Of a stretch of 64,000 nt of DNA, positions 11,712 to 25,679 are shown piece after piece. This stretch comes from Linyphia triangularis (Eukaryota; Arthropoda; Arachnida; Araneae; Linyphiidae). The translations under genes were made by a program, and so were the position numbers. The notes under the pieces are model-generated. The model worked only from the letters and a program-made list of their open reading frames with translations, did not search any database and was not told where the DNA came from. The stretch covers positions 28,182,459-28,246,458 of the forward strand of contig OZ021726.1 in assembly GCA_963978545.1 (NCBI GenBank), read 5' to 3'. Each line of letters begins with the position of its first letter. Position 1 is the first letter of the stretch.

Positions 11712-14456
11712 TACTAAAAAATACAGTTTCATGAAAATAAGTTAAGAACTATTTCTCGCATAGCATCAGTTCAAAAAATTTCGTGATGTCCTTTTCTTTC
11801 CAAAGAAACTCATCTTTTTAAGTTTCCTGCTTTTTCAGTAAACATAATGCAACTAACAACTTTACCACACAGTGCATTCGTATTCACTCAAGTATAAACA
11901 ATTTCCAAAGATTGAGTGATATTTTTGAAACTCACAAAATTTAAATTACTAAAAATAATATAGTCCAGTTTTTATAAAATTTAGACAACACTTTAAACGG
12001 AATCAAAATCTATATTAGGAATAGCAAACTTTCATTAGCTATTTAATTTCGCCTACTTTTTCATGCACTTCCTAAATATTTTTGGGTATTTGACAGAACA
12101 TTTTTAGAAAATATTTTCAAAAATTCCTATTTACAACGAAAAAACACGTGGTTTCTCTATAAATGTGGCTTAATATGTTATTTTGGTTAAAGTACATTAA
12201 CATAAATTAATTATATAAAACCTGATGTCAAAAGTTACTCAATTTTGCGTACACAATTATCCACATTAATATAAAATCAATGACCACAACATTTATTTCC
12301 CAGAAAATTCTATTGTACTTAATTTCACTGTGAGACAAATTATTAATTAACGAGTTAATTTACTATTTTAATAGACAAAATCAAACAATGTACCCCACAT
12401 CTACTGAAAGGATAAAGTCCTCTCTCATACATATATTCAGCTATCTATTTAGTTCAACCTAATATAACTATTTCGGCAACAACTTGTTCTTCTTTGAGGC
12501 AACCTGTTTATTACCTCCATTTCACCTTGAGGCTTATTCTTTTTAAGGACATCTAAAGAGAGAAAAATGGACAGAATCACTTAAGAAAAAGAGAATAAAG
12601 TAAATGGATGGGGTTAATCGATTGATTAACTTGAAACTATCGATTACCAGAATAATCGATTGTGGATTGAGACAATGTGTATTATTGGTTTAGGTTAATG
12701 TATTTTTCGGGAATGTTATTCGTTATTGATAGTATACATTTAAGTGCCAGGAAAACTTTAATAGCAGTCAAATAAAATACTCATTAAGGTTAATCATCTG
12801 AGCTATCGCTTCTTAAGGCCTATATTTTGCCACTGTCATCACATATAAGTTTGTTGAAGCTTTATTTAATTATTCACAACACATTTTTAGAAATGCCTAC
12901 ATATCGCTATTTCTTATGTGGCACATAATTTCAATTAAATCGCGTAGTGAAAGTGTATTTATAGTCTTGAAATAGTAATTATGTATTTGAATTAAGTAAA
13001 GTTAGAATTAATGTTCAATTTTTTTCATCCCTAGTTAAGTTAACGGATCAAAATATTACAACATAATTATGTAATAATTAGTTTTAGTAGAATGTTTAAT
13101 AATATATATGTTAATTAACATTCATATCTTAAATAAAAAAAATTAATATGTATTATTATGCATAATAAATAGTTATTAAAAATAATGACATTAAAATAAT
13201 AAGATTTTCTCTACAATGATAATGAACCTTATAAAATTACAAACGAAAGCCATCCATTGTACATCTTAAAAGTAATCCAAACCGCTTTCAATTCGAGAAA
13301 TTCGACATTAGATTAGCATGAAATTCCCGTTGTAATGGGAACACTTTATGAGAAATGAGCGTGAAACATTTTCTCGTATTTGTATTTATCATCCAATCAT
13401 AAACGCCCCTTCAGAGGCTAGTAAATTGAGTTAGAGAGAAGTCTGTTAGTTTCAAAGAGCTTCTGAAATCCGATTGAATAAAGATCCTTTTCCTTATTTG
13501 TAAGTATATAAAGTAGTTGGTTTCAGTTGCCTTGGATTGAGTTATCAAAAAGTAGCATGGTGGTTGGAAACAAATTGATGAAATATGAATTTCGAGTAAT
13601 AATTTTATTTAGGATAATCCAGAATTTCATTTGTTTATTTGGAAAATATGTTAAAACTATTATTAACTCAATTTAAAGTAAATTGCATTGCTAAGCTCAA
13701 TAACTATAAGTACATATCCTTCAACTATTTTTTTAACAAGATCATAATTTTCTAATGTATTTCTTTGCGGTTATGTTAAAAAGAAAATTCTTTTCTTCTT
13801 GTTAGAACTTTTCTTAAGTAACTTAAAGTAAAGAAATATATTTCTAAAATTTCAATAAGCCTATGAAATTAATTCAAATTAAAAGATAGCATTAAAACAT
13901 TAAAAAAAAATATCTATCCGTAAATAATGCAATTTTTATATAAGTAAACAGAAAAGGTTTAAAGGTAAATCCAATAAACATAGCAGATAGCAAGACATCA
14001 AAACATTGTATTTTTAATAATAAACTCTCGTCTTCTTTTTAAAGTCTAGATATAAATTGCTTGAACTATCAAAGAATAAATAAGTTTAGATAATTCAACA
14101 AAAATATAATAACGAAAAATGTTGCAAAAATAAACAGACGATATTTTTAAATCGTCAGTTTTTTTTTTTTTTTTTTTTTTTTTTAGACTAGGCCAACTTG
14201 GAAAAGTTATTAATAAGTAATTACCTCACTTATGGTAGAATAACAGAATATCCTTTTCAAAAAATATATTTGTTAATCATTTTATAGAAGACTTAAAATT
14301 TCGTAACAGCGAATCGTTATTTAAACTGTTTAACTAAAGCAATAGTCGTACTATCCAAAAAATACATTATCACGTTATCCATTACAAATATCTCCCTAGA
14401 CAACAAAGAAATCTAATTAGGTGTTTATTCTTTTTGGTATTACAAAGAAGTCTCTT

Positions 14457-14585
14457 CTACTCTGAAATGGCAAGTAGCTCCCTTGGCCCAAACGACGACC
14501 ATTCTAAAACCTCATAACGATGACTGTTCGTTAACGATCTCTGTAAATCATTCTGTAGGCTTTTTCGCTTGATATTTTTTATTTC
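14457..14585 (-). CDS. Candidate terminal coding exon with nearby polyadenylation signal
   Basis: On the minus strand a pyrimidine-rich stretch ends in AAACTAG, followed by 42 open codons and a TAG at 14457-14459. The translation includes NDLQRSLTNSHRYEVLEW, charged and hydrophobic residues in gene-like proportions, and the segment is less AT-rich than its flanks. An AATAAA (14424-14429, read on the minus strand) lies about 30 nt past the stop, as expected for a last exon with a short 3' UTR. There is no Met, so translation must start elsewhere. No family is recognised and no upstream exon was found. Confidence 0.35.
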   Translation of the reverse strand, partial: EIKNIKRKSLQNDLQRSLTNSHRYEVLEWSSFGPRELLAISE

Positions 14586-16307
14586 CTAGTTTGAAGGTAA
14601 TAAGAAATATGACAATGCTTATCTTTGTTTTGAAAAGACAGTAAGGATTCCCATTTGATGATATTTTTTATTTCTTGGTCTGTCATTTTTTTAGTTGATG
14701 AATGTACTGCTAATAAGTGTGAACTTTTAAAGGGACTTTGTAGCATTAAATTACTTTAATGTTGACAGAAATTTGTTAAACAGGTGGAATTGGTTTTGTA
14801 ATCAACAGTAATGACTAACGAAGTTGAAAACATGTGATAAGTGTACATTTTTTGAATTGTAGACACGGTGACGTTAATAAATCTCTATTGAAATTTTACT
14901 TTTACGTGTTTCTATAAAAGTGTTAGATTATATTAAAACTCAATAATAAAGTATTCATCAGGTTATACTATATTATATTTTTATCTAAAATATCCCGATT
15001 GTTTTATATTATGACAAAATTACGGTTTTCAATGGTTGCATAAGTATTGTTATTAAATTGGATAAACAATGGGAGGACATATTTGAATGCAAAGTTTGTT
15101 CAAGTTAAAAAATTACAATTTGCTAGAAAAAGCAATAATATGAATATCACGTTAATAATGATACATAACTTAATATGTTGTTATTAATAATGTTAATATT
15201 ATTGGCACTATTAATGCAAGAAGACCATTTAAATTCATTAATTCTTTTTTGTAGAGTTTGTCCACGAAGGAATCGTACAATATTCATAGCTAACATAAAT
15301 AAATGCAACTCATATTTTGAATATTGAAACTGTGCATTCAAAACAAGATTAAAAAAAATAGATTTAATAATTTTAAATAAATGTAATACAATTTAACTTG
15401 GAGATCTTTAAATATATATATATTTTTATAGTTATCTGAAAGTGTGATATAAACAATATCAACTGTTATCAGTAACACTCAGAGCATCTACTTTTCAATA
15501 AATATAATAATACTATACTAAATTTTAATAAAAAAATTAAAAAAATAAATAAAAAAAAATTACATTAAAGATCACAATATTTATGAAGATCATTTCAGAA
15601 CCCCAAAACTTGGGCATGAGAGATCGCTATTGCTTGAAGGTTAATTTTCCAGGGTAATACATTCACCCCGGTCCATTTTCGCGAGGGTAATAACACATTT
15701 TTTTATAAATTAATTAAAAATAACATATTTTTACACATTAAGGATGGTTGATTCGGATTAATTGTAACTTTTGTAAGCTCAAATTTTTACTTCACTAATT
15801 GTGAGAATGGCATTGAGTATGATTATGTTAATAAGTAAATAATCTTAAAAATATTATGTATAACTTTCATTGAATTATTTATACAAAAATTTGTGAAGTT
15901 ACATTTTCCTTGGAAAGTAGTGCATATATGAAAGAAAGGTATGTTACTTAGTTTTTAAACTATAAATCCCTCCTAAAACTATGTTTGCATAATTTTAAAT
16001 ATATAAATTTAATTTTTAGACAAAAACAATTTGAAGCCAACTCAATGCTACTTATTATTTAAGATTCATATTAGATATTCTGGCTGTTCATATTCGATAT
16101 TCTGCTTACATCAGATGCTCTATTCAGTACATTTAAATTTGAATTTTAGTATATTTGTACTCTACTTTCCACAACTCTTTACAAAAGATTAAGGTACTTT
16201 GAAACTAGTGCATTACCTAAATTGAACTTAAATGTATTGTAAAAACATTTGTTAACTTTAGTCACATCAGTATCACTCCTACATACATTTAAGTGATTTG
16301 CTTATCT

Positions 16308-16592
16308 CAAAATATCACTTTTATATTTAAAACACCACTTTCTTGTAAACTCAACTATCAATCATAAAAATAAGTCAATTATAAAAAGTTGAAAGTTAAA
16401 TTAAAAGTTGCAATACGCGAATATTCTTTATAATTTCAATAAGATTTTTCACAAAATATCACTTTTATATTTAGAACACCACTTTCTTGTAAACTCAACT
16501 ATCAATCATAAAAATACTTCAATCATAAAAAGTTGAAAGTCAAATTAAAAGATGCAATACTCGAATATTCTTTATAATTTCAATAAGATTTA
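16308..16592 (+). repeat. Tandem duplication, 144-bp unit
   Basis: 16308-16451 and 16452-16592 align over their whole length with few differences (AATATCACTTTTATATTTA at each start). It is followed by two A-run/(AAT)n motifs at about 16.64 and 16.72 kb that also resemble each other. Confidence 0.85.
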
Positions 16593-18209
16593 TAATTCAA
16601 GTGAAGAAAGGTGGGGAATTTATAAAATATTTCTACAATAATTAAAAAAAAAAATAATAATAATAGCGTCTACTTTAATATTAATTCTAATTTAATAGAT
16701 AAGTAAGATAAAATTCTTCAAAAAAAAATAATAATAATAATTCAAAATTGTGTGAAACATTTTTAAATCACTGTATTACTGTAATTTATTCAACATAAAA
16801 AAAAAATTAAAAAAAAAAAAAAAAAAAAAAAAATTAGCATGTACATCCTTTTAGAATTTTTTTTAATCACAGAATTCAATTTGTTTATTAAGTTTTTTAA
16901 AAATTCTTATGTTTATCAGTTTTCTTGTTGTTTTTAAAAATGTTAAAAATGTTGTTAGCCTTCATACTTGTCCTAAGCCATAAAAATTGTGCCTAGTTAA
17001 ATTATGAAAATCAAATAAATAATTTCACAAAAAGTGTACTGACTTTAAGTCTGAACATTATTTTATTTCAACAAAAACAGTAAATATAATCGCTAGGTTA
17101 AATAAACAAACGTAAAGCTAATGTTCTTTTTAATTTAATGAACAATTCCCTAAGCTCTACAAACCACAATAATTACGAAGAAATGTTGTATTTTGAGTCA
17201 CTCTCATTCAGTTTTTCATCTCGCATCTGGATTTTGTTTGTTATTTAAATTGGATTAGTTCTGTTTTATGTTGCTGTTTTATTCCTTTTTTTCCTCATAT
17301 TATAAAAACTATTGAATTTATTATGCGTAATTACAATTATACACAACCTTTTTTCCCAATTTATTAGGCAAATGAATTTTTTGTCAGTGAATTACCTTTT
17401 CAGCACACATTATCTTTTTGAAAAACTAGCATGCAGTGAATAATATAATTTTTTTTTCAAATGATAAATTTATTATATTCAGATTTATTCTACATTCAAC
17501 ATTCTACAACTTAATGCTAGAACAATAGTAATAAACTTACATTTATTAGATCTCAATCCAATTTATTGACTATATATTTTTTTTTTAAATGAAATAGATG
17601 TAATAAAAAGAACGATTGAAAAATTAACAAAAAAGAAGCTACCATATTACCAAAATCATATTTTCGTTATATAAAAATAAAACACTTACATTATAAAAAC
17701 ATTTGCACACAATTATGCAAACACTTCATTAAACATGAATCGATATTACAATTCTTGAGTATTTGTTAATTATTTACCCTCTATATTTGTTTTATAACTA
17801 TAAAATTGCTTGAACAAATTCGCAGTGTATCAAATTCCAGGTAAAAAGATGCATTATTAATACTTATTTTATGAAGTTAAATAATTTTGTAGTTAAATTT
17901 AATGGTTTTTCGAGTGATCTTAAACTGTAACTTCTGGATAGCGCATGCTTGGTTATTGACTTGAAGTCAAATAAGGCTTAACATTCACCACAGAGATCAA
18001 TATTAGCACCTCTCTCCAAGCAAGTTAGCGTCTATTGGTAACCAAGAACAACTTGTTACACAGTACTAGATTTGAGAGAGTAGGGCGACAATTCAATTGG
18101 CTTCATCTATATGCAGATCAGAGACCGCTTACGAGCTATACAGTTAAATATCAGTGGGTTGAATGTTATTGCACATATTTTTTATTGTATGCAGCCATTA
18201 GGAATACAA

Positions 18210-18455
18210 TTCATAAAAATACTTTTACACAGAAACTTAAATTAACATTAAGTACTTTATCAAGAAATAATAAATAGAAAGATTAGTCAATTTAAAATAT
18301 ATATTATTCATTCTTTTAAACAGAAACTTAATTATATGTTAATATTCAATTACCTTTTTATATAAACCTTATTTTATTTGTTACTATTCAAATACTTTTA
18401 AACAGAAACTTATATTATATGTTAATATTTTATCCAAAAAATGCTAAATAGAAAA
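18210..18455 (+). repeat. Irregular tandem repeats with a CAGAAACTTA core
   Basis: Three units at about 18228, 18321 and 18402 share TTTTAAACAGAAACTTA followed by ATGTTAATATT. Spacing is near 80-95 bp. Confidence 0.6.
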
Positions 18456-20241
18456 ATATGTATGCTCAAAATATTGATTTTTCACTTATAAAATACACTA
18501 TCAAAAGACTTTAATGTTATGAGTTAATATAACTAAGAAAATCTATGAAATATGAGATTATTATTGATTAATTGCGCATACTGATTTCTCAGTATCCAAA
18601 ACTATTGAACACCAGCTTATTTAATAATAAGTTACAAAACATCGAATGAAAAGGCATTTCACGTATCAGCTCCAAGGTATAAACGATCTCTAGCATCATT
18701 ATATCGATTTAATAATCGAAAAATATATTAAGTGAAGTAAGGATATTTTGTTTTGTTCCGAAAAATGGGAAGATAGCAGAAATAATTTCTTATCGATAAT
18801 TGTCATCCCAAAAACAGTGCCTTATTATTCACAGGTGCTGTTACCGATCGATGCTGAATTCATTATTGGGTTGCCTATTTTCACAGATAGTTATATTTTT
18901 TTCTTTACCTGCAGAGATAAATTGTTCCTTACAGGTAATTAATAGTTATACGAAGAATGATGATTTTCTGTCAACATATAAGCAACGTAATGACGTTTTA
19001 GCATGATTTAAAACAAGTACAGAAAATATTGGTAAACATGACTTTTTTCAAATAAGGAGTTGTACATAATAAGGACATTTAACCTTTTTGGGAGTTGACT
19101 ATATTATTTTAAATTCAGAAAAACAAGGTTAATGTATGGAGTTCACATTTTAATTTCGGATTAAAAGGATTATGCTTATTTTCAAATGTTAGAGTAAGAT
19201 AATTACATAATTAATTATATGTACGCGTATGGTTATTAAAATTTCATTCAAAAATCTTCTATTAATTGTAAAATTTGCCTTATAAAATTGATGAGGTAAA
19301 TATTTATTTTTTAATATTGGCAGATTTAAATTTGTACTTAAAAATAAATTCCATTTTAAAATTCGTTCATCCAAAAATGGGATAATGATTGCAATCGCAA
19401 AAAATTTAATTTAATGGTCTGTGAATTACAAAATGGGAGCTATAAAGGTACTTTAATTTTTAATTGTCATTGTCAGGCCTTTTAACACACTTTCAATGGA
19501 GAGCTTATTATTTGAATCCTTTTTCTATTTCAATGAAATTAATTTGTGTGATGTGAAATTTAAAAAAATTCACATTACACAGAAAATCTAGAACTCAAAT
19601 GCAAAAGTTTTTATGTGAATTATACTACCTTTTATAAATCTTTGCAGAGGTGTTTTGATTTCCAAGCACGTTCTAACGTCGGTATTTTACATTAGGGACA
19701 TTTATCACATTCTAAAGAAAGCAAAAACATTTCAAGTTTCACCAGCTTTTTGCGATACATCATCTGAGATTATTTTAAGACTAGGGTTTAAAAATTGGAT
19801 TGTATGGAAAAAATGAATTATTGGGCTATATTTTTCTAGATAAATTCCTACCTTGACGGTTTTAAAAATAACATAGTATAAAAGTAATTTTTACAATGGT
19901 TACCTTTTATTTAAGTACTTAAAAATAAATTATTTTTAGATAGAGTATTTATTAGTTTCAAAGTAGAACATTTTGATAAAAGTAATAATAAATTTCATTA
20001 ATATATTAAGGATTTTGTTTTTCATAAAACAATAAAAAATTTTACTTCGACATAAATTTTGACTGAATTTACTAAAAGTAATTTGTATGATATTTTACGT
20101 TATGAATGCTTGGTTTGTAAAGTATTATTTTTAAAATATAACTGCCTGAAAAATTATTTTTACATTTGTATTAAGATATTTCATATTAAGTAAAGCATAA
20201 AGAATTGTTACAGTTTTTACAAAATTAACCCAAAATTCTCT

Positions 20242-20415
20242 TTAACAATGGAGATTTTTATCGTATTTTATGGAAATGTCTAGAAAAAGTGGATTTTTAT
20301 CGTAAGTTTTATTCACTATTGACATAGAAGTTGCCATTTTAATCAGCATTTGGCGATCTTTATCAAAATCAAAATGATCAGAATCCACAGACTCATAAAG
20401 ACAATCAGAGAAATT
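20242..20415 (-). CDS. Open, gene-like segment of 57 codons, possible exon or decayed coding fragment
   Basis: One minus-strand frame stays open for 57 codons after an in-frame TGA and ends with TAA at 20242-20244. It is rich in Asp, Lys and Met, including SDCLYESVDSDHFDFDKDRQ, and its last third repeats a YDKN motif. The only splice-like acceptor is weak (TTATGAG), which would make the exon start at the serine of SVDSDHF. An internal ATG exists at MLIKM. Without homology I cannot tell a real last exon from a chance frame. Confidence 0.25.
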   Translation of the reverse strand, partial: NFSDCLYESVDSDHFDFDKDRQMLIKMATSMSIVNKTYDKNPLFLDISIKYDKNLHC

Positions 20416-22943
20416 TCAGAAAATTGCACAGTTGCTTACAGATGTACCACCTGTTAACCAAAAAATTACCTACTTGGTGGTTAAAGAAAAAAAAAATTAA
20501 AAAAAAAAAAAATTAAATATTTGTATATCTGTGAATATCACAAAGCCCTTCCGTATATAGTTCGCAATTTAACCCAATTTAAAAAAAAATTATGCTACCT
20601 TTGTACATCTAATAACATACTTAACAATTTAATATACTCTTGAAATCCAGTCATCTTTAGCAAACGTAACTCATTGTATACAAAAATATATGTCCGCTAT
20701 CTTAAATGTAAAAATATAGTTGGATACTTTCTAGTAACCTATTCACGCTCTTCTATGAACTTTGTTCAAAGCATTTCTTCCATTGATGTTTTGCTTGGAC
20801 TTATTTCTTACACGATACAAAGATGACCAACGAATTGTTCAGATATCCCAAGTTCTAAAAGCTTAGGTGCGTGGTCATGTGTCTCATCTTTTATTCAATA
20901 GATGGTACCAAAAGGATTTGCATCATATTAATATATCGAACTATGTCGTTTTCGATGTTATCGCTTAAGTACAGTATAGAAAGACGATCGTATTTTGCTT
21001 CCATGTTTTGAACGTTGTATACAAGTGCGAATCTTCTCTTTTAATGCTGTAAAATATTGTAAGAGCTAAGTTTCTTTTAGATATCCAAAAGAAAACATGC
21101 AAGTTTTTTCTTAACCACGTTTTGGGATAAAATGTATAAGTAATAAATAACCTTAGCAATTTTATTCCAAGTTATGTTTATCTTTATTTTATGTTTTCTA
21201 TTTAATAGTCATTCGATACAAATTTAGCTTTATCACTAGATTTGAATGTAAGCCTTTTAGTCACTTTTCAGCAATAAATTGACAGGGGTTTGTTAAAACG
21301 TCAGATATAATGGGATTTGTAGAGATGCAAACGTGCTATTGGATTACATCTCGATCATAAATTACTATAATTTGACACTGATGTGACAAATCAACTATTA
21401 TTATCTACAGAGTGGTTATAAAACCAAGGCGACACACTCATTCAAGAGTGTTTTTCTACCATTGTATGTATTTTTATTCACTTTTTAATAACTATCAAAT
21501 TAAACTCCTTTAAAAAAAAATTAATACGCCTATATTCTGTTTCCAGTATAGTTGTCCCTAACTATTGCATTGAAGTCAATTTTTTTTTGTATTTTATTCT
21601 ATATAAAACATAACTTAAGGATGTAGTTGACTTGAAAGTTTGAAGGGTACTTACTTATTAACCTGATGACCGTTGTTGGCGAAATTTGTGTTGATGACAA
21701 AAAGTTAGTAAATTTGTGGAAAACTGTCCGCATTCAAAATGTCAAAAATCCATTAATACATATTTTAATGACTCGTCCATTATATATTTAAAACAAAAAC
21801 ATAATAAATTCAGAAATATTTTCATTACATCGAGGATTCAGAAATTCAAATCAAATACTAAATTAAAAAAAAAAAATTCATTCTGAATGCACCCAAAGGA
21901 ATATTTCATTCCATGCAATTTGAATATTGAAATAATAATATTGTTGCAGAGACAGAAGAATATAAATGTATTATGAATATTGGATTTAGTAGCTTATACG
22001 GCAGTTCTGAGTATTTTAGGTTTGAAAAGTTTGGATCATTCGGGTTATGCATGTCGAATTCAATAACTTGATACTTGCAATAATAACTTACTGTTATTTC
22101 CATGAATAAATCCACTTTCATTGTTTCGATAACTAAGTGAGAAAAGGCATAGAAACTGTTTTAGTTGGCTATTTAATCTTAAAAATATTTCTTATGATTA
22201 AGTTCTAGAAAGTAGACGAGAACTTACAAATATTAAATCAATTAGTTTCATTAAAAATCCTGTTGACTTTAAAAACATTTTTATGGATTTCTAAACTTGG
22301 CAGTATCTTCTATTCAGCATATATTCAATACAAATACAAAAAATGGTTTGCAATTTACTTTGAAAGTAAAACAAAGTATAAAATTCTTACTATTTTAAAA
22401 TTAGTGATGAAATTCTTCTTCTTTTGTTTTATTCTTTCCCTGATTTTAAATAGTCCATACGTAAATATTCTGGTTAATAACAACAACAACAAAACAAAAC
22501 AAAACAAAATTTAAAAGATAGATTTTTACACACGAATATAGATACACATAGATCTGTTCGAATTCTGCACGACAGTGGTTTGACTGCAATTGTAAAATTT
22601 TACTTTTAGTCGACAGGCTAAGAGATATAGACCTACGGAAATCGTTTTACCATAAACTTTACCACATAAAAATAATCCTTTATATAGTAAACTTTGTTTG
22701 CCACTAAAACTGATGCATAATCTTGCTTGTTCAATTGGTTGTATATTGGTTTAATTGAAGATTTTGATCCACAAATGCTTTACGAGAGTTTTACTGCCTT
22801 AGAATATCATTAAAGCCTAGTCTGAACTTTAATGCTGAAAGTAGTGCCCTGGTCCTATTAAGGTATAGTCTTCGCTAAAGACTTTCAAAGGTAAACCGTC
22901 TCACATTTGCATTTCAAATCAGTTGAATTCCATAAAACTCCCA

Positions 22944-23182
22944 CGAAGCCTTGACAGTTGACATTAAACTCAATAAAAGGTGCTTTTCAAGAAAAACACG
23001 GTGGAAAAGTTTTCTATTAAGTAGTTTCTATATAGATTGCTATCATTCTCTGTGTATTCTGAGAAGGAAAGAAAGTTATATCCACATGAAAAATATACCG
23101 TTAGAATCTGTGAAGGATATATGTTGGATGGCCAAAAAAATTTACCCGATGTTTAGTTCGCCTTTCGAATCCGTACACCTCA
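22944..23182. mobile_element. MITE family B, copy of a tandem pair
   Basis: The left end CGAAGCCTTGACAG is a diverged TGAGGCGTTG terminus. The interior AGGAAAGAAAG, AAAATATACCGTTAGAATC and CGCCTTTCGAATCCG match family B, ending near CCTCA at 23182. It is followed by a 22-bp spacer into which family A inserted. Confidence 0.65.
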
Positions 23183-23206
23183 TAAGATCAATGTATTTTT
23201 GTACTA

Positions 23207-23869
23207 GTACGAGAGGCGACTGCATGCTTAGGTACCCCATCGAACATCATTGTGAATTTTTTACAAAATATGGAGAAAAGTTATTAGATTACAAATCCAC
23301 TGGTCTGCCAAGGAAAAAATGGCCGAAACTGATCAAAAATCGACTTGGAATGAGTTAAACTAAATTTGATTGCAAAATATGCCATAGCTTGTCAAATAAT
23401 GAGCACTTTTTTTTATTTGGTAATCCTTCGCTCTGTAATTTTCAATTAAAGGCTGCAGACGATTCAGATATCTGGCGACGGTTTACTCGCCTCTTTTCAA
23501 AATGAGTCAAGCTGGCAATAAATATTGAGTCACTAATGACGTAACTGATGTCGCCAATTCGGCTTACTTTTAAAATATGTAAGTTTTCTGACCCAGAAGT
23601 CAGAAATCGTCAGAGCCCTTCTTCATTCAAAATAAAAGTGCGTTGGGTTACCGGACGAAAAAGTAGGTTCATTTATTGGCAAGTTATGACATATTTGACA
23701 GTCGGATTTAGTTCAACTAATTCAAAGTTGATATTTGACCAGTTTCGGCCATTTTTTTCAGTCATTTTTACCAGTGGATTTGTAATCTACTAACTTGTCT
23801 CCATATTCTATAAAAAAAATTCAGACTTATGTTCGATGGAGTACCTAAACATGCAGTCGCCTCTCAGTC
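23207..23869. mobile_element. Foldback MITE family A, second copy
   Basis: It has the same termini (GTACGAGAGGCGACTGC and GACTGAGAGGCGACTGC) with flanking TA at 23205-23206 and 23870-23871, and the same internal palindromic layout. The central core is in the opposite orientation to the 47964 copy. It lies in the spacer between two family B copies. The 135-codon open frame starting at 22951 merely crosses two repeat boundaries. Confidence 0.85.
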
Positions 23870-23888
23870 TATGCTCTCACATCATATA

Positions 23889-24135
23889 TGAGGCGTTGCT
23901 GGTACGAAAAGCGAACTCAACAAAAGGTGGTTCTCAGATAAACACATTTGAAAATTTTCGATAAGTCAGTGTCAATGCAATTTGGCATCATTTTCTGAGT
24001 ATTTTTGAGTGGGAAAGAAAGGATATCTCAATATGAAATATATACCTGTAGAATGTGTGAAGGATCAAGATTAGGATGATGAAAAAAGAAATTTTACTCA
24101 ATATCGAATTCACCTTTCATATCCGCAGCGCTTCA
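23889..24135. mobile_element. MITE family B, second copy of the tandem pair
   Basis: It starts TGAGGCGTTGCTGGTACG and ends with the complementary CGCAGCGCTTCA. The interior is colinear with 22944-23182. The sequence downstream (TTTTTGTACCCTCACATCATAT) repeats the spacer beyond the first copy, so the duplicated unit is larger than the MITE itself. Confidence 0.7.
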
Positions 24136-24660
24136 TAGGGTCATTGCCTTTTTGTACCCTCACATCATATCAGAAAACTGATGAACTTCATTCTGTACAT
24201 TGCCAAAATAAATTATAAAATTAACGATCACGAGCAACAAAATAAAATGCTACATGTGGCAAACATTACAGCTGACTTTGGTTTCTTTGTGCAAATTCAT
24301 CTCAAATAGCTCCATTCTTCCAAACAATAAAACATCAAACAATTGCTCAATCCTAATTTCAAGTCATTTTCATTCATTCCAACATAAACCCTGACTCGCC
24401 ACACACAAAGTACTTTATAAAACACGCTGCCTCTAAAATCCACACAAACGAGTCCATCAGATCATAAACCAAACTTCAAACGACGTCTAAGATTTATGTA
24501 CCGCGAAACCTTAGATGCAGCCCAGAAGTTAAATTCTAAATGGGGCGTACGTGTGCCGAGGGTAGGCCAGGCTGAGTGAAAGGGGGGGGGGGAGGGGGTT
24601 CGTAAAATCAATACATAGGGAGTTGTTTACTGTGCTGAAGAGTATTTGCTTTTCTCTCAG

Positions 24661-24745
24661 TGGTGTTTGTTTACTCTGCATTCTGAGTTGTAAGCGTGGG
24701 TATGGTTTAAACTGGAACACTGGCTTTTTGGAGTTCATTTCGAAG
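24661..24745 (+). CDS. Candidate internal coding exon (85 nt)
   Basis: A strong acceptor (TTTTCTCTCAG, ending 24660) and a strong donor (AAG|GTATGTAAG at 24745/24746) bound 85 nt with a single fully open frame. That frame starts after one base and includes GVCLLCILSCKRGYGLNWNT, ending in phase 0. The preceding 250 bp (24.40-24.66 kb) are also unusually GC-rich, with a G homopolymer near 24582. Incoming phase 2 matches the outgoing phase of the candidate at 633-715, but the distance is 24 kb. The peptide is Cys/Leu-rich and not recognised; it may be UTR or chance. Confidence 0.3.
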
Positions 24746-25552
24746 GTATGTAAGTTTTGTGATACTTTTATTATTTTGTATTTTCGCCATAAGTGCATGG
24801 TTACAGTCAAGGTAATGTGAAAAGACAGTTTATCTGTTCATGTTACATTTATTTTTATGGGTATAACATTGGGAGCTTTCTTTAAATCTATTTTATGTTT
24901 GATAATATTTCAGTATATTCTTTTAAGTAGCTCCTAAGATATACTTAAGAAAAGCATTGATTTGTAAAATATATCTAAGAAAATATTTCGTTGTGTAATA
25001 AATGTTTTCCTTTCAAACGATGTAGATTGCTATTGAGTAATAGAAATGGCTATTATCCGTGTACTTATGATGTGAATAACTCACTCAATCTCAGTACTAG
25101 AATATTGAGTAATATTATGTTGCTTAAGCTAATTCAAATTTGATGTTTAATTGTTAATTAAAAATTACTTCACGAAAAATTTTGCATTCAGAATAAAAAA
25201 AAAATTATGATTTTTGTAAATATAATGAGTTAAATCTTCAACTAATATGGCTTATTTTGTGAAAAATGTGAAGTTTTTCTATAAATACTTATTTTTAGTG
25301 TTGATTATACAATGTATAAAAAATATCACTTTTAACTGATTTTTTTAAGTAATGATATTTTTATTTCAATGATTTATAAATCAACTTAACATATTATACA
25401 TTTTCTGGAAGGTGTTTTTTTGTCATGGTCCCTTTTCTTCTTTTATACAAAACTAAAATTGGTAATTGTTATACCAATTTAAAGGTTGAGATCTCCCCTT
25501 TTAATGAATAGTTTATTTCCAATTGTTCTATGGGTTATTTGTTTGAAAATAG

Positions 25553-25679
<127 letters not shown>

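Larger units (their letters stand above)
11720..22940. other. AT-rich DNA, mostly featureless
   Basis: Apart from the tandem repeats at 16.3 and 18.2 kb and the candidate exons at 14.5 and 20.3 kb, only homopolymers and simple repeats are visible. Acceptor-like TTTCACAG and TACCTGCAG signals cluster at 18.83-18.94 kb around an unconvincing frame. Confidence 0.55.

Noticed and set aside
22951..23358. 135-codon plus frame
   Set aside because: It crosses from a family B MITE into a family A MITE and corresponds to inverted-repeat sequence.
24529..24820. Signal-peptide-like frame beginning at 24623
   Set aside because: The first codon is TTG, not ATG; only the splice-bounded part 24661-24745 is kept as a low-confidence candidate.
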